Position numbers and translations under genes: made by a program. From NCBI GenBank assembly GCA_021292105.1, contig CM037869.1:48181077-48245076 (forward strand): DNA of 64,000 bases, read 5' to 3'. This stretch comes from Anadara kagoshimensis (Eukaryota > Mollusca > Bivalvia > Arcoida > Arcidae). Positions 1 to 11,639 of the stretch are shown one piece after another (position 1 is the stretch's first letter; each line of letters opens with the position of its first letter). A model generated the notes under the pieces. It ran no database searches. It saw only the letters and a program-made list of their open reading frames with translations, and was not told the origin of the DNA.

Positions 1-226
1 TGCACTCGGGGCATTGTGCAAGGAGGATTCTTTAATAAGCCACACCTGTAGTGATACAATGCATCAGTTTTAAGGTCACTTCTAACAAACCCCATGACTT
101 TCATTTCTAAATGATGAGTTTTTCCAGTCATTAAATATTTTCAAGTCTTGCTCAGACCCAGCTAGGGTTTAAATCCTAACCTCCTACATATACAGCAGAC
201 ACTCTACCATCTAAGCTACCATAGTG
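1..226 (-). mobile_element. SINE-A fragment
   Basis: Reverse-oriented, 3'-truncated by the window edge. It ends in a decayed tRNA-like head (ACTCTACCATCTAAGCTACC, reverse of an A-box region) preceded by the CAAGTCTTG..CAGACCC block seen in all SINE-A copies. Old copy with many substitutions. Confidence 0.75.
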
Positions 227-655
227 CCATTATAGATTTAAGGGCGAAAACAGTTGTGTACAACTTTAAACAGATGTAGTTCTGTCCTTCTGTTAAAATG
301 AAATTATAAAAATAATCCCATATGATATATTTTAAGTGTTTATTATTCATTAGAGTAAGTTTTCTTTATCCACATTTCCTCCTCTACAGGAGAACCCAGT
401 ATCCCACCTTATATAAATATACTCCAGATATCTTATCTTTCCATATCTCCTCAAGTCTTCATTTTCTTTGTTTATATGTTTATCCATATGTTGTAAATCT
501 TCTTTTTTTAAAAGTAAGATATCCTTCAATCAAATACTGATTGAACACTATTTTCATTGCCTAATTTTTCATCCCCCGCAACGTCAAATTTTGTTTTTGT
601 TTTCGTAGACATAAAGTGATATCCCCTCTATTTTCTTCTGTTTTCTGTGTGGGTT

Positions 656-1050
656 TCTTCATTTTTGTTCATTCAGAGTCTTGGAGTAGGCATTTTTCAT
701 GTTTTCTGCATTTTGGATTTACTTTAATTTCAATTATTTGATGTATCAAGCTTTTTCATTTTTGTTCATTTAAAGTTTTGGAAAAGGTGATTTTCATATA
801 TTTTATGCACCTTGGATTTTCATGAATTTAAATTATTTAATGTATCAAGTTTCTTCATTTTCGTTCATTCAAAGTTTTGGAGTAGCCATTTTTCATGTTT
901 TCTGCATCTTGGATTTACAGCAATTCAAATTATTTGAAGTATTAAGTTCCTTCATTTTTGTTCACTCAAAGTTGAAGAAGACATTATCATGTACGTTTAA
1001 TCATCTTGCATTTTCATAAATTCAAGTTACCAGTAATTGCTGTATGAAGT
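656..1050. repeat. Degenerate ~98-bp tandem repeat, about 4 copies
   Basis: The phrase TTCATTTTTGTTCATT recurs near 658, 755, 854 and 951, each followed by a TTTTCATGTTTTCTGCA-like and an AATTATTTGAAGTAT-like segment. Diverged, AT-rich, no coding value. Confidence 0.7.
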
Positions 1051-1454
1051 TGCTTGAAATAATCTAGAGATATAAACGGATTTTAAAAGTTTTGATTGGT
1101 GCATTTATTTGAATTAATTAAGTTACTAAATGGAGATTGGATTGATCTACAGGATATTCATAATTGAGTTGGACAGTTTATATAATTACTGTGAACGAGA
1201 TAAGTCAAATGTATTTAATTTGAATTTTGAAGTTTCCAAGCTCAATCAGTTATCTACCAATAATTCAAAAGATGACAGAGAATAACAGATAGGATAAAAT
1301 AATCTGGGCTTCACCAATGTTGTTAATTGTGATTTTGGTTTACAAGTTACATGACATTTTTTGTCGACCATGAATTTAAAAGTTGTGAGTGCTTTGCTTC
1401 TTTTAAAAATGGTGGTAAAATTAGGCTTCTGGTGATTGTTTTTATGATGGTGAA

Positions 1455-1835
1455 TTTTGTGCCAAAAACTTAAATTAAAAGATTTTGACATCAGAACTGG
1501 AGACACAATTTGATTTTTGGATATGTTCCTGTTAACAGGATATTTGGAGCCAGAGCTAACCCTTAGAGATTTCTATGGTTTTCTTGAAAACAACTTTTAA
1601 GTTTTCAAGACAGGCTTTGTAACATTGTATAGCGGAATCTTGTGGCATCAATTTAAAAACACAAATTAAAAGATTTTGACATCAGATCAGGAAACAAAAT
1701 TTGGCTTTTGGATGTATTTTTGGTGACAAGATATTTGGAGCCATAGCTAACCATTAGAGATTTCCGTGGTTTTCAAGATAACGACTTTTAAGTCTTCAAG
1801 ACAAATGTTGTACATGTATTGTGGCATGTATTAGA
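1455..1835. repeat. Direct tandem duplication, ~196 bp unit
   Basis: Both units carry AAATTAAAAGATTTTGACAT, then GATATTTGGAGCCA.AGCTAACC, then TTTTAAGT.TTCAAGACA, offset by about 196 bases. Divergence is moderate. Confidence 0.75.
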
Positions 1836-2210
1836 TGCATGCAGTTATGTTTTGTATGGTATGTTTTTTAAACAATTACACATAATATTAGGTTTAAATA
1901 CAACTGTGTGATTTGAATGGATGCACTTTAAAAAAAAACCTGATTTTCAGTCGACTTAGTTTAGTGAAATTTGTAAATTCCATGGATTATACTACAGAGA
2001 CAAACATATTTGGAGATTTAAAATTGTAAAAAAATGTACCTATCTTATGGAGGGATAAATCTGTATGAATTGAGACAGAAAAGTTTGGACGATTAATGAT
2101 TAGTGTACACAATGTGGTGGGAGGATTTATTATTTCACAAAGACGTCGGAGATTGTACATGTAGTTGTACGGAACATCTAAAGTCTGTAATAGGGTTTGT
2201 ATTATAATGA

Positions 2211-2550
2211 GTGAGTTGATAAATGGTGTTTAACATCGCAGTCAAGAATATTTCACTTATATCGAGCCATCGCCAACTGTAGGCGAAAGTGCAGAAATTT
2301 TGCCTGTGCGTTGGGCTGATGGCATTGTACAGCAGGGTTTTTTAGCGTGCCAAGCCCACCGTGAAACGGGACCTCGTTTATTTTAAGTTCCCATCAGAAA
2401 GAACCCTGATTTTCATTTTGTAAGGTCGAGTGCTTGGTGAAAGAACAGTCACTACCCACTTTCAAGTCTTGGGTCAGACCCGGCCAGGGTTCGAACCCAC
2501 AACCTCCCACTTACAGAGCGAGCACTCTACCAACTGAGCTACTGCAGTGG
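2211..2550 (-). mobile_element. SINE-A, full length, with target-site duplication
   Basis: Reverse-strand tRNA-derived SINE. On its own strand it has an A box (TAGCTCAGTTGGTAGAGTGC), a B box (GGGTTCGAACCC), a ~230-bp body and the 3' end CTTGACTGCGATGTTAAACA. It is flanked by a perfect direct repeat TTTGTATTATAATGA (2196-2210 and 2551-2565, 17 bp with the preceding GG), as expected of LINE-mediated retroposition. Best-preserved target duplication among the SINEs here. Confidence 0.9.
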
Positions 2551-2879
2551 TTTGTATTATAATGATCTGTAATGCAACATTTTCTTTAAATAGTTTCTTT
2601 CATCTTGAGAAGGAATGGCATATATTGTCACCTGTCAAAGAAATTTGTTGCATTGCGATTGGTTAAATTTCTGGGGTACATAGAATTAATGTTTGGAAAT
2701 CTGCTGTGGTACATCAACACACATGATATTTAGCAGTAAAAGGGAAGTAACTTGTACATTGCGGAACTCTAGTTATGATAAACAAACATGGCCACTGAGT
2801 ATGTAAGTCAATCAGAATACAAAATCCAAGTTAAGGAGACCAAACTAATAACGCTTTGAAGAGTTACAAAAACATTATA

Positions 2880-2986
2880 CAGGGTTTTGGCAGGTTACAT
2901 GGCCCCATGTACCCTGTCAAAGATCAATGTACCCTGAGCCACATCTTTGACAGGTTACATGGGGCGATGTAACCTGTTAAACCCTG
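2880..2986. mobile_element. Foldback MITE, CAGGGTTT termini
   Basis: 107 bp that is almost entirely inverted repeat. Both ends read CAGGGTTT inward, and arms of about 44 bp (including GGTTACATGGCCCCATGTA) pair around a short loop. Flanked by TATA on both sides. No coding capacity. Confidence 0.8.
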
Positions 2987-3225
2987 TATAACTTAAATAG
3001 TCTCATTTCAAGAAATGCAATGTCATAACTTGGACCATTTTGAGAAAGCAATATTTATTTATTTACATTGAGAAAATAATATACATGTCTATGTTTATTT
3101 TGGAAAAAAGCAACACATATAATATGTTGGATAATTTTTAGAAATTTCATATTTATGAAAAGGTTATGATATAAATTGGTCTTAAACAAATTTTACAAAA
3201 ATGAGTGACAAACTCATCAGGTATT

Positions 3226-3537
3226 GATTGATTAAATGGGATTTTATGTCCCAGTCAAGAATATTTGACTTATCTTGAGATTTCACCAGCTATAGGCAAA
3301 GTGGCAGAAATTTTGATTCTTGCAATGCGCTCAGCACAATGTGCTGGTAGGGTTCTCAATGTGCCACACCTGCCACGACATTAGGCATCGGTTTTAAAGA
3401 TCTCTTCCAACGGTTTCTGTGACATTCGTTTTATGACTGCTGAATGCTTGGCGAAAGAACAGTCACTACCTATTTTCAAGTCTTGGCCAAAGTCGAATCA
3501 ATAACCTCCCAGATACGAAACGAGCTACCATAGTAGT
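3226..3537 (-). mobile_element. SINE-A
   Basis: Reverse-oriented copy from the 3' end (ATGTCCCAGTCAAGAATATTTGACTTAT) to a damaged tRNA head. Flanked by AGGTATTGAT near 3219 and again near 3544, a likely short target duplication. Confidence 0.8.
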
Positions 3538-4061
3538 ACATTAGGTATTGATGTAAATATTAAATCTTTGTACTCACTCATGAAAAAATGTCATAAATAA
3601 CAGAAATCAAGCAAAATTTAATGGTATAAATAAACTTTGAACATTGTTTTATCAAGATGGGGCTCTTGCACCATCGACCCAAAAACTATAATTTTGTCCC
3701 ACAAAAATACTTTGTGTAAGCCAACCCTGGCCCATCTTTTCAGTCTTAGATAAGCTTGTGAAAAATCCATTTATACATATTCCAAATATGTTTATTTATT
3801 TTTTGTTTGACTTATTAATGGTCATTCTAAATAAAATGTATCAAGTTATGTTATTATGTAGAGCCAAAGTTTGGAGACATGGACCATTTTCTCAAGGCCA
3901 AGGCTAGGATGATCCCATCATTAAACACTGTTTGAATCTATACATGCATCAGTCAGAGGAGTGGTTATGATTAGAGACAATGTTTGGCCTAAATATTTTG
4001 AGAAAAATGACTTGTCTTGTTAGTGAAAGGAATGTCTGTTTCTAATGACTATGAATGAAAA

Positions 4062-5397
4062 TATATTGATATAAAATTGTAAATAAATTCTGTCAGTCCA
4101 AACGATGTCACATCATGTATATTGATATAAAATTGTAAATAAATTCTGTCAGTCCAAACGATGTCACATCATGTATATTGATATAAAATTGTAAATAAAT
4201 TCTGTCAGTCCAAACGATGTCACATCATGTATATTGATATAAAATTGTAAATAAATTCTGTCAGTCCAAACGATGTCACATCATGTATATTGATATAAAA
4301 TTGTAAATAAATTCTGTCAGTCCAAACGATGTCACATCATGTATATTGATATAAAATTGTAAATAAATTCTGTCAGTCCAAACGATGTCACATCATGTAT
4401 ATTGATATAAAATTGTAAATAAATTCTGTCAGTCCAAACGATGTCACATCATGTATATTGATATAAAATTGTAAATAAATTCTGTCAGTCCAAACGATGT
4501 CACATCATGTATATTGATATAAAATTGTAAATAAATTCTGTCAGTCCAAACGATGTCACATCATGTATATTGATATAAAATTGTAAATAAATTCTGTCAG
4601 TCCAAACGATGTCACATCATGTATATTGATATAAAATTGTAAATAAATTCTGTCAGTCCAAACGATGTCACATCATGTATATTGATATAAAATTGTAAAT
4701 AAATTCTGTCAGTCCAAACGATGTCACATCATGTATATTGATATAAAATTGTAAATAAATTCTGTCAGTCCAAACGATGTCACATCATGTATATTGATAT
4801 AAAATTGTAAATAAATTCTGTCAGTCCAAACGATGTCACATCATGTATATTGATATAAAATTGTAAATAAATTCTGTCAGTCCAAACGATGTCACATCAT
4901 GTATATTGATATAAAATTGTAAATAAATTCTGTCAGTCCAAACGATGTCACATCATGTATATTGATATAAAATTGTAAATAAATTCTGTCAGTCCAAACG
5001 ATGTCACATCATGTATATTGATATAAAATTGTAAAAAATTCTGTCAGTCCAAACGATGTCACATCATGTATATTGATATAAAATTGTAAATAAATTCTGT
5101 CAGTCCAAACGATGTCACATCATGTATATTGATATAAAATTGTAAATAAATTCTGTCAGTCCAAACGATGTCACATCATGTATATTGATATAAAATTGTA
5201 AATAAATTCTGTCAGTCCAAACGATGTCACATCATGTATATTGATATAAAATTGTAAATAAATTCTGTCAGTCCAAACGATGTCACATCATGTATATTGA
5301 TATAAAATTGTAAATAAATTCTGTCAGTCCAAACGATGTCACATCATGTATATTGATATAAAATTGTAAATAAATTCTGTCAGTCCAAACGATGTCA
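4062..5397. repeat. 56-bp satellite, ~24 nearly identical copies
   Basis: The unit contains TGTATATTGATATAAAATTG, then TAAATAAATTCTGTCAGTCC, then AAACGATGTCACATCA. CTGTCAGTCC first occurs at 4090 and last at 5377, which is 23 x 56 minus 1. The single missing base is a T deleted near 5036. I see no other substitution, so the array expanded or was homogenised recently. No open frame. Confidence 0.97.
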
Positions 5398-5514
5398 TAC
5401 TTGCAGCTTAATATTCATGTCCTGCACCTTTTAAAGATAGAAGTTGAGTGAAGCAATGCTGTTTTATGCTCCATTCAGGATTTTTATCCTCGCCTTTCAG
5501 AGAAAAGTATCAAC

Positions 5515-5655
5515 ATAGATAGCAGATGCGCATACCATTAACCTGAGTTGGTTTGCTAATTTTCCTCAAAGTTATGGCCCTTTCAACATAAGCGCAAATC
5601 ACAAAAAAGACTTGCTGGCAGGGGATTCGTATTCACTGAATTTGCTTGTTTTCAC
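5515..5655 (+). repeat. Dispersed repeat fragment (GTTATGGCCCTTT family)
   Basis: Shares CATTAACCTGAGTTG, AGTTATGGCCCTTT, ACATAAG.GCAAATCACAAA and CTGAATTTGCTTGTTT with 61570-61695 in the same order. A piece of the family described at 61425-61700 and related to the arrays at 19990-21275 and 58745-59885. Confidence 0.75.
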
Positions 5656-5941
5656 TAATATCAAAATGGTTAATTCTCAGATGGTTGAGGATAATTGATT
5701 TTTCCTAGGAAAACCATTGACCATTGGCAAGGAAATAGAAAACTTTCTTACACTTTAATCTGTTTTAGTGGGATAATTAATCAAACCTATGTGTTCAGAG
5801 GAGCTGTTATCCATTACTGTACATGATTTTTTACCCTGAGGCCTTTCATTTGGAGATGGGGTATAGTCCACGTTCTTATTTTAATTGCATGATTTGGCAC
5901 AAGATTTTACTTGGCACCAAAAGTAAATATTTGAATGAATA

Positions 5942-6123
5942 TACAGTCAAACTTGTCTATAACGGCCACCCAAGGGAACCAGTAAACCTGGCCGTAATGG
6001 ACAGGTGGCCTTTATATACAGGTTTAAATAATATGAATAAAGAACATTCGGAAGGAATTCTAATGACCTTTGTCAGCAGGTGGCCCTTATACAGAGGTGG
6101 CCTTTAAGGCAGGTTGGACTGTA
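5942..6123. mobile_element. MITE M1, TA-flanked, copy 1
   Basis: 182 bp with ~28-bp terminal inverted repeats, TACAGTCAAACTTGTCTATA at the left and TACAGTCCAACCTGCCTTAA read inward from the right, followed on both sides by GGCCACC. TA at each end suggests a Tc1/mariner-type target. The 94-aa open frame crossing it (5823-6107) is an artefact. Confidence 0.85.
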
Positions 6124-6417
6124 TTGCTTTATAAAAATGTATGCAAATATTAAACAGATATTATTGCAGATACAAATTTATTGTATATTATATAATCTTC
6201 TCAATATTCCATACAATAAAGCCATGTTATAAAAATCATATTACATGTACAAGTGTAATATTGTAATTTGTGACATTGGTAACCAGTGTGCGACATTCCA
6301 ATGCATATTACAAAGGCTCGTTGCATAACATTTATTTAACTTGCTTGATAAATTCAATATTATATAAGTACTCATACAAGATCCTCTATGTATTGTATAG
6401 ATTTGTTTTGGGTTGGA

Positions 6418-6705
6418 GGAATCTAACCATACCCTATTTGATAAAACTTTTTATAGCATACAGATTAAGGGTGGGACAAATTTAGCTCTTTAGCATAGAA
6501 TTTTTAGGGATTGGGCAAATTTAGCTCTAACCATACCCTATCCTTTTTGATAAAACTATTTATAACATAGAACTTAAAATTGTTTTGGGGTGGGGGTTGT
6601 GTGTCAAAATTAGCTCTGTAGCATAGAAATTTTAAGGGGGGGGGGGGCAAATTAGCTCTAACCACATCCATCCTGTTTTGATAAAACTGTTTATAGCATG
6701 TCATC
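6418..6705. repeat. Imperfect ~130-bp tandem repeat with poly-G
   Basis: The blocks AATTTAGCTCTAACCATA, TTGATAAAACT.TTTATA and TAGCATAGAA recur two to three times. A 13-base G run lies near 6637-6650. Confidence 0.7.
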
Positions 6706-8156
6706 ATGATATTTTATTATTTAATACTGATATAGTTGAACTATAAGAACTAACTCCATTGATTTACATGTAGTTTATTACCTCTCGGTAGACATAAAAT
6801 AATGTAATATTTTAACTTTTCCAGACTTGCCGTACGCACACGTTATTAAATTTATTAATTCCTTTTCAATTGATCTCCATTTTCGTTTTCACTAGTAAAA
6901 GTAATTGCTATATATTTGGAGCACTAATTAACTTATATAGGGGTAAATACGAGTCAGCGAAGTTGAAAATTACGATTGTGCCATCTTTTTAGTGTTCAGT
7001 TCTCCGTGAAACTGAAAGCGTAATTGATTTTTGTTGATTGACAATAATTGATCTTTATAAAGTTACGATAAAATGATGTGATTTGATGGATAGGAAATGA
7101 AATTTGATAAGTCCGTATCTGTTCATAAAAGATATAGAAATGATTTCATTGGCTTTCAGTCTATTGTTAATAAACATGATTGATTGTTTAGGATTTCGTC
7201 CCCAGGGGGACAACTCCGGGTTAAATACTGTTGTCTAACAAATCGAATTATTATGTTTTATGAGTGATAGTAGTAATCAAATCATACAAACATGATTATT
7301 AAGACGTCAGTCCGGTCTGTCTCTGGGAAAGTCGGGAAATGGTACAGGGAATACCGTGTTTATTTTAAACTCCATCAAAATGTTTCTTATTAGCTATTAG
7401 TTGTAATTAAGACTGGACAGCTGGTATATGAAGATGTTGTGTGGCTAGCCATTAGTACTGGACGTCTGTATTCTTCTCGGCGTATTGTTCCAATGATCTG
7501 CCATGTAATATTTATGAACTAGTGTGTAATAAGGAGAAACCTTAAGCGTTTGGTCAGGAAAACTATAATTTAATCAGCACGCTATTTGAGGCCAGTTAGC
7601 GGGAAAAATTAGCTCTTATCGTCAGAGCAAACTCGTCAAATGTGTAATTGCTGTGTGCTATAAAGAGAATAAACAGAGACAAATTTGCCAAGTAATGAGA
7701 CTGTTTTCACAACAAATATTGAAGTGATTATATGTGTAATTAGACACCTTTTACATCATCGAGACATTCTGATCATTAATTGGTTCCCCCGTTGGGAGCC
7801 CCGGTATAGGTATTACGATTGGCAGTTGTACAATTGAAGATGTTTGCCTTCTTGATTTGATATTATAAGAATGGAACTTTGGACATGGGTAGATGTTACA
7901 CGGCTTATAAAACAATGAGAGACACCTATGTGGATATAGCAGAGTTCAGGAAACGTCCCGCGCCTTGTGCATGTGCCAGGTGGCTACACGGAAGTCTTGG
8001 GTTTGTAGTACTCTTTATTAAATTGATACAGTATATACCTGTCAACAAAGACCACCCACAGCATATGGAACAAATAACGGTTCATTTAGCAGGTGGTTTT
8101 GATAATTTATGAGGAGTTTTAATTGATATCTGAATTAATGGTTAACTATCTTGCTT
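6706..8156. other. Intron 1 stretch without recognisable feature
   Basis: Moderately complex sequence with no repeat family I recognise, no plausible exon and no similarity to the N-terminus of CASK. The 77-aa frame at 7879-8112 shows no domain. Because it is less repetitive than its surroundings it could hold conserved non-coding sequence, but nothing here demonstrates it. Confidence 0.5.
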
Positions 8157-8402
8157 TTTAAAGAGTTGAGTTGATTAAGGGTATTTTATGCTTCAGTCAA
8201 GTTCTTTTCACTTGTATGGAAGTTGTCAGTTCAGGGATGGTGGAGGAAACCAGAGTGCCCAGAGAAACCACTGACCTTTGACAAGTGAACTGACAAAACT
8301 CATACTAGAGTACTGAGTGTGAGTTTGAACCTTGGCAGTGACAAGCACTGTGATTTGTAAGTTGGTTCTTTAAACCACTCGGTCATGGAGGCTCCTGATT
8401 TA
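8157..8402 (-). mobile_element. SINE-C
   Basis: Reverse-oriented. It begins with the shared 3' end (TTTTATGCTTCAGTCAAG), has the SINE-C body (GGTGGAGGAAACCAGAGTGCCC, ACAAGTGAACTGACAAA) and ends in a decayed tRNA-like head. Confidence 0.7.
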
Positions 8403-8560
8403 TAGAACGCTGTTCCTTATATATACAGGGGGTTACTGGATGTCATGATTTTTCTTTTCTTTTTTGTTAAAATTGAAATAACAGGTGTAATATGTGTTAA
8501 GTGCTTCAATACAAAATTTATGCATTAAGAATTACTCAGGCAGACCGCATGATTCCTTAT

Positions 8561-8862
8561 ACTACAGTTGCTCAGTTGTTGGTCAATTTCCTGCTATGCT
8601 CAATGTGGGAGGCATGTGGTTTGAACCTCATTTGGGTCTGACTAACACTTGAAAATTAATAGTGACTATTCTTTCGCCAAGCACTCTGCAGTAAGAACTA
8701 AAAAAGACACAGTGTACACCAGAAAAGACCTTAAAAACTGAGTTGACTTGGTAAATAATCCTTTCTACACATTGCCATGAGTGCATTGCAAAAGGTCACA
8801 ATTTATGCCACTTCACCTATAGCTGGTGATGTCTCAATATAAGTGAAATATTCTTGACTTAT
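8561..8862 (+). mobile_element. SINE-A, diverged
   Basis: Forward copy: decayed A box (AGTTGCTCAGTTGTTGG), decayed B box (GTGGTTTGAACCTCA), CTTTCGCCAAGCACTC, and the 3' end TATAAGTGAAATATTCTTGA. Confidence 0.8.
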
Positions 8863-8879
8863 TCAATGAATCAGTTTTT

Positions 8880-9047
8880 CTATAGGCAAAGGTGCAGAAA
8901 CTTTGATTGTGTGACTTGCACTGATGGCATTTAACAGCAGGGTTCTTTATCATGCCATGAACCTCGTTTATTTTAAGTTCCCATCCCAAAGAACTGTGAC
9001 TTTTATTTTGAAATGCCGAGTGCTAGGATATCTTGAGTGTGTAAAAC
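8880..9047 (-). mobile_element. SINE-A fragment abutting a DNA transposon
   Basis: Reverse SINE-A body (TATAGGCAAAGGTGCAGAAA to TGCCGAGTGCT). It lacks its tRNA head. The Harbinger-like element starts at 9051, shortly after the recognisable SINE sequence stops. Confidence 0.7.
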
Positions 9048-9050
9048 TTA

Positions 9051-9776
9051 GGGCGAATTTCTTGGCGACAAACCGGTTTCGGTTTCAAAGTGGTTTGACA
9101 AACCATTCATTTCTTACAACAAACTAGTTTTAAACTGGTTTTGGTTTTTCTATTTTATGCAGACAGTTTCAATCCGGTTTATCAAACCGAACAAACTACC
9201 CCCAGAGGTGGTTTGAATGGTTTGCCTTCCGAGGGATCCATCATGGCGGGCAGAAAAAACTTGTCGCTTCAAGTGAATGACACATGTTTAGGGGAATGGA
9301 TTTGCAACGAACATATCAATGGTATAATTTTGCATAAATGTGTTTTAGCATTTGGACATAAAAACCAAAGCAATTAGGTTATATTCTTTGGCGCATATCG
9401 TGATGTATACATAGCAGAAATATATAAATTGTGTTTTCGCGGAATCTGGTGAACTCGATCCACACAACTCGTCCCACCTTTTTTTAAAAACATAAATATT
9501 CGGTACCAACTTGCCCCAGCAAAGCCACTCGTCCTAATTACTTTCTTCTTTATTTATCCCCTTTTCCCATCACCTCCTTTTAGAAATTAAGAGATCTGTT
9601 GTCAAATGAAGATCATTCGACTCAAGAAAATTGTCCACAAAGAGCATAACGCCTGCCATGTTGAATTTTAAAACTACTCATTTCATGGAAAAATGCAAAC
9701 CAAGAAAACCGGTTTCAAAGTAGTTTCAAACCGTCAAAACCAAACCGAAACCGGTTTGTCACCAAGAAATTCGCCC
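9051..9776. mobile_element. PIF/Harbinger-like non-autonomous element, 726 bp
   Basis: Terminal inverted repeats of about 35 bp, both reading GGGCGAATTTCTTGG inward, followed by C or T and then GACAAACCGGTTTCGGTTT. The element is flanked by TTA at 9048-9050 and 9777-9779, and a 3-bp TWA target with GGG termini is the hallmark of PIF/Harbinger. Both subterminal zones are full of AAACCGGTTT-type motifs, possible transposase binding sites. No transposase is recognisable; the internal frame at 9141-9377 is not a known family. Confidence 0.85.
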
Positions 9777-10047
9777 TTAGATATCTTGCTGGATATAACT
9801 TTGATGTTATTATTGTATTTAATCTGGGTAGATGTAGGTGAAGGTAGTAGAGAAACAGGTGTAGTTCTACTGCCAGCTGATCATTGTTATGCAAAACTTT
9901 ATGCAAATTAATTACCTTATATGGTCAATTTTTACCTGTCCATGCTGTGGGATGAGAGTTGGTAGCAGACCATGTGCTGAGAAGGTCCTGTGTGGATGGT
10001 CATTTTTTTAAGAGAGAATGGTTTGACATTTTTTAGTTAAATATTTT

Positions 10048-10210
10048 GCCTGTGTGGCTCTAAAATAATAGATATTCAAACCTGTGTGGTTAAAACATTT
10101 AAACCTGTGTGGTTAAGACTTTTAAACCTGTGTGGTTAAAACAGTTGCACTCGTGTGGTGAAAATATTTTGTACCTGTGTGGTTCAGCCATTTTATACCT
10201 GTGTGGAGAA
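10048..10210. repeat. Degenerate short tandem repeat, CCTGTGTGG core
   Basis: CCTGTGTGG (or CTCGTGTGG) occurs seven times at roughly 23-32 base intervals, separated by TTAAAACATTTAAA-like AT-rich spacers. Confidence 0.8.
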
Positions 10211-10525
10211 ATATGGTGAGGATATTTGCATTGATTGACAGCATTGACCAGCTAGGGATAGTACAGAATTTTAAAATATATTAAGAAGTGTCAGTGTATG
10301 AAATTATGTGTACATTTATTGAACAAGTGCGAAAAATAGCCAGAGGGTATTGAAAAGTATTTTCGGATGTTTCCAGTGTTTCTGTGAATAAGTACTGAAG
10401 TATTGTTTGTGTTTTGTACCACAGTTATACTCTGGTGATTTCTAAGTCTACGGTGACCCGTATGTGCCATGTGTTAAGCAATAAGGACAATACAAGTGTA
10501 ATAGTTGTTATGGACCACTATTTCT

Positions 10526-11085
10526 TAGGGGTGTGCGATATTACCGGTATACCGGTATATTGCGGTATGAGAGGGTCGATACAATATACCGGTACGCAAA
10601 ATAAAAAACCGGTATACCACGGAATTTTTAAAAAAAAATCAGTAGATTATGCTTTACGGTCATTACTAAAAAGGCTGTAATATAATCTTTATCTCGTAAG
10701 TGTTTGTCAACTACATACAAAATAAAGCGCGTCTGAGATACAGACATGTGTATACATATAACCGATAATGGCAGACGACGAAGTAAAACTTGTCAAAAAC
10801 AAACGAGCAAAGGCAAAATTGTGGGAACATTTTAAATTTAGGCAAATAGCGGGGACTATTAATGAAAATATAGCAGTATGCACTGTCTGTAATGCAGACG
10901 TTAAATATGCTGGGGGTACAAGTAATCTTACTTCGCACATTTGCCGCCATCACCCAACTTGGATGCCGGTTCGTTTATCTTTTAAGCATTCATTAACGTT
11001 GCAATATATTGCAATATGTATTGCAATATTTTCTCAAATATTGCAATATATTGCAATATGCTTTTTCCCCCAATACCCACCCCTA
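10526..11085. mobile_element. hAT DNA transposon remnant, 560 bp
   Basis: Ends are TAGGGGTG at the left and CACCCCTA at the right. The element is bounded by a perfect 8-bp direct repeat CTATTTCT (10518-10525 and 11086-11093), the diagnostic hAT target-site length. The left subterminal region repeats ACCGGTAT motifs and the right repeats ATTGCAATAT motifs. A BED zinc finger sits inside, so this is an internally deleted derivative of an autonomous hAT that kept its first coding segment. It lies next to a half copy of MITE M1. Confidence 0.93.
10768..10968 (+). pseudogene. BED zinc finger, N-terminal piece of a hAT transposase
   Basis: Starts at ATG 10768 (MADDEVKLVKNKRAK...). A tryptophan-led LWEHFKF segment is followed by CTVCNADVKY, GGTSNLTSH and ICRHHP, giving the Cys-x2-Cys and His-x3-His zinc ligands and the aromatic start expected of BED fingers, which bind DNA in hAT transposases and ZBED proteins. 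The frame then runs into ATTGCAATAT subterminal repeats and on past the element end, so the RNase-H catalytic domain is missing. The finger itself has no stop and its ligands are intact. It is probably not expressed as a useful protein. The initial MADDE resembles the start of CASK only by chance. Confidence 0.8.
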
Positions 11086-11093
11086 CTATTTCT

Positions 11094-11185
11094 CATGATT
11101 TATGTCATTTGAACCTGTATAAAAGGGCCACCTGCCCACTTTCACTGTTTTCAATGGGTGGCCTTTATAAACAGGTTTGACTGTA
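11094..11185. mobile_element. MITE M1 half copy
   Basis: Right half only (CATTTGAACCTGTATAAAA, GGGTGGCCTTTATAAACAGG, ending TTTGACTGTA). It begins immediately after the right target duplication of the hAT element, and no left half is visible at 10517. Confidence 0.7.
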
Positions 11186-11639
11186 TAACAAATTTCAACA
11201 AATAACTTTAAAACTCTGATGCTTATTCCAATGGGGTACTACATATTTGCTATTAAAGATGCAAATAACCCTTGCTATTCAAGTCGCAGTAAACCCTTAC
11301 CATTTCTGTATAACCTGTTCCGTTTATTTACATTTTCTCATATTTGTCAGATACTGACGTTTCTTAGACATCAACATTTACCCAACTTCTTGGTCAATAT
11401 TAGTGTAAAGTTTTCCCTCTGTTTATAAATATTTAATTTGATTTGTTAGTACGCCATTAATTCAAATTTGGCCAACTGGGCCTCTCCATCGCCAGACTTC
11501 ATTGATCTACGGGGGATAATTTTGTTTTGTTTTACTTAACAATCAATAATAGACTGTTTACCACTAATTAAGTCACTTTTGTTGTCTGTTTATGCCTCCC
11601 TGGATATTCTACTCTCACAGGTGTAAAGGCTTGTGTAAT

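Noticed and set aside
4062-5397. CRISPR-like array
   Set aside because: The whole 56-bp unit is identical with no variable spacers, and the DNA is eukaryotic intron; it is a satellite.
5823-6107. 94-aa open frame
   Set aside because: Crosses the boundary of MITE M1; the similar peptide at 25824-26225 on the other strand comes from another M1 copy.
10768-10785. MADDE start resembling the N-terminus of CASK
   Set aside because: The frame continues as a BED zinc finger inside a hAT element with its own termini and target duplication; it has no VYELCEVIG-like continuation or splice donor at the right place.
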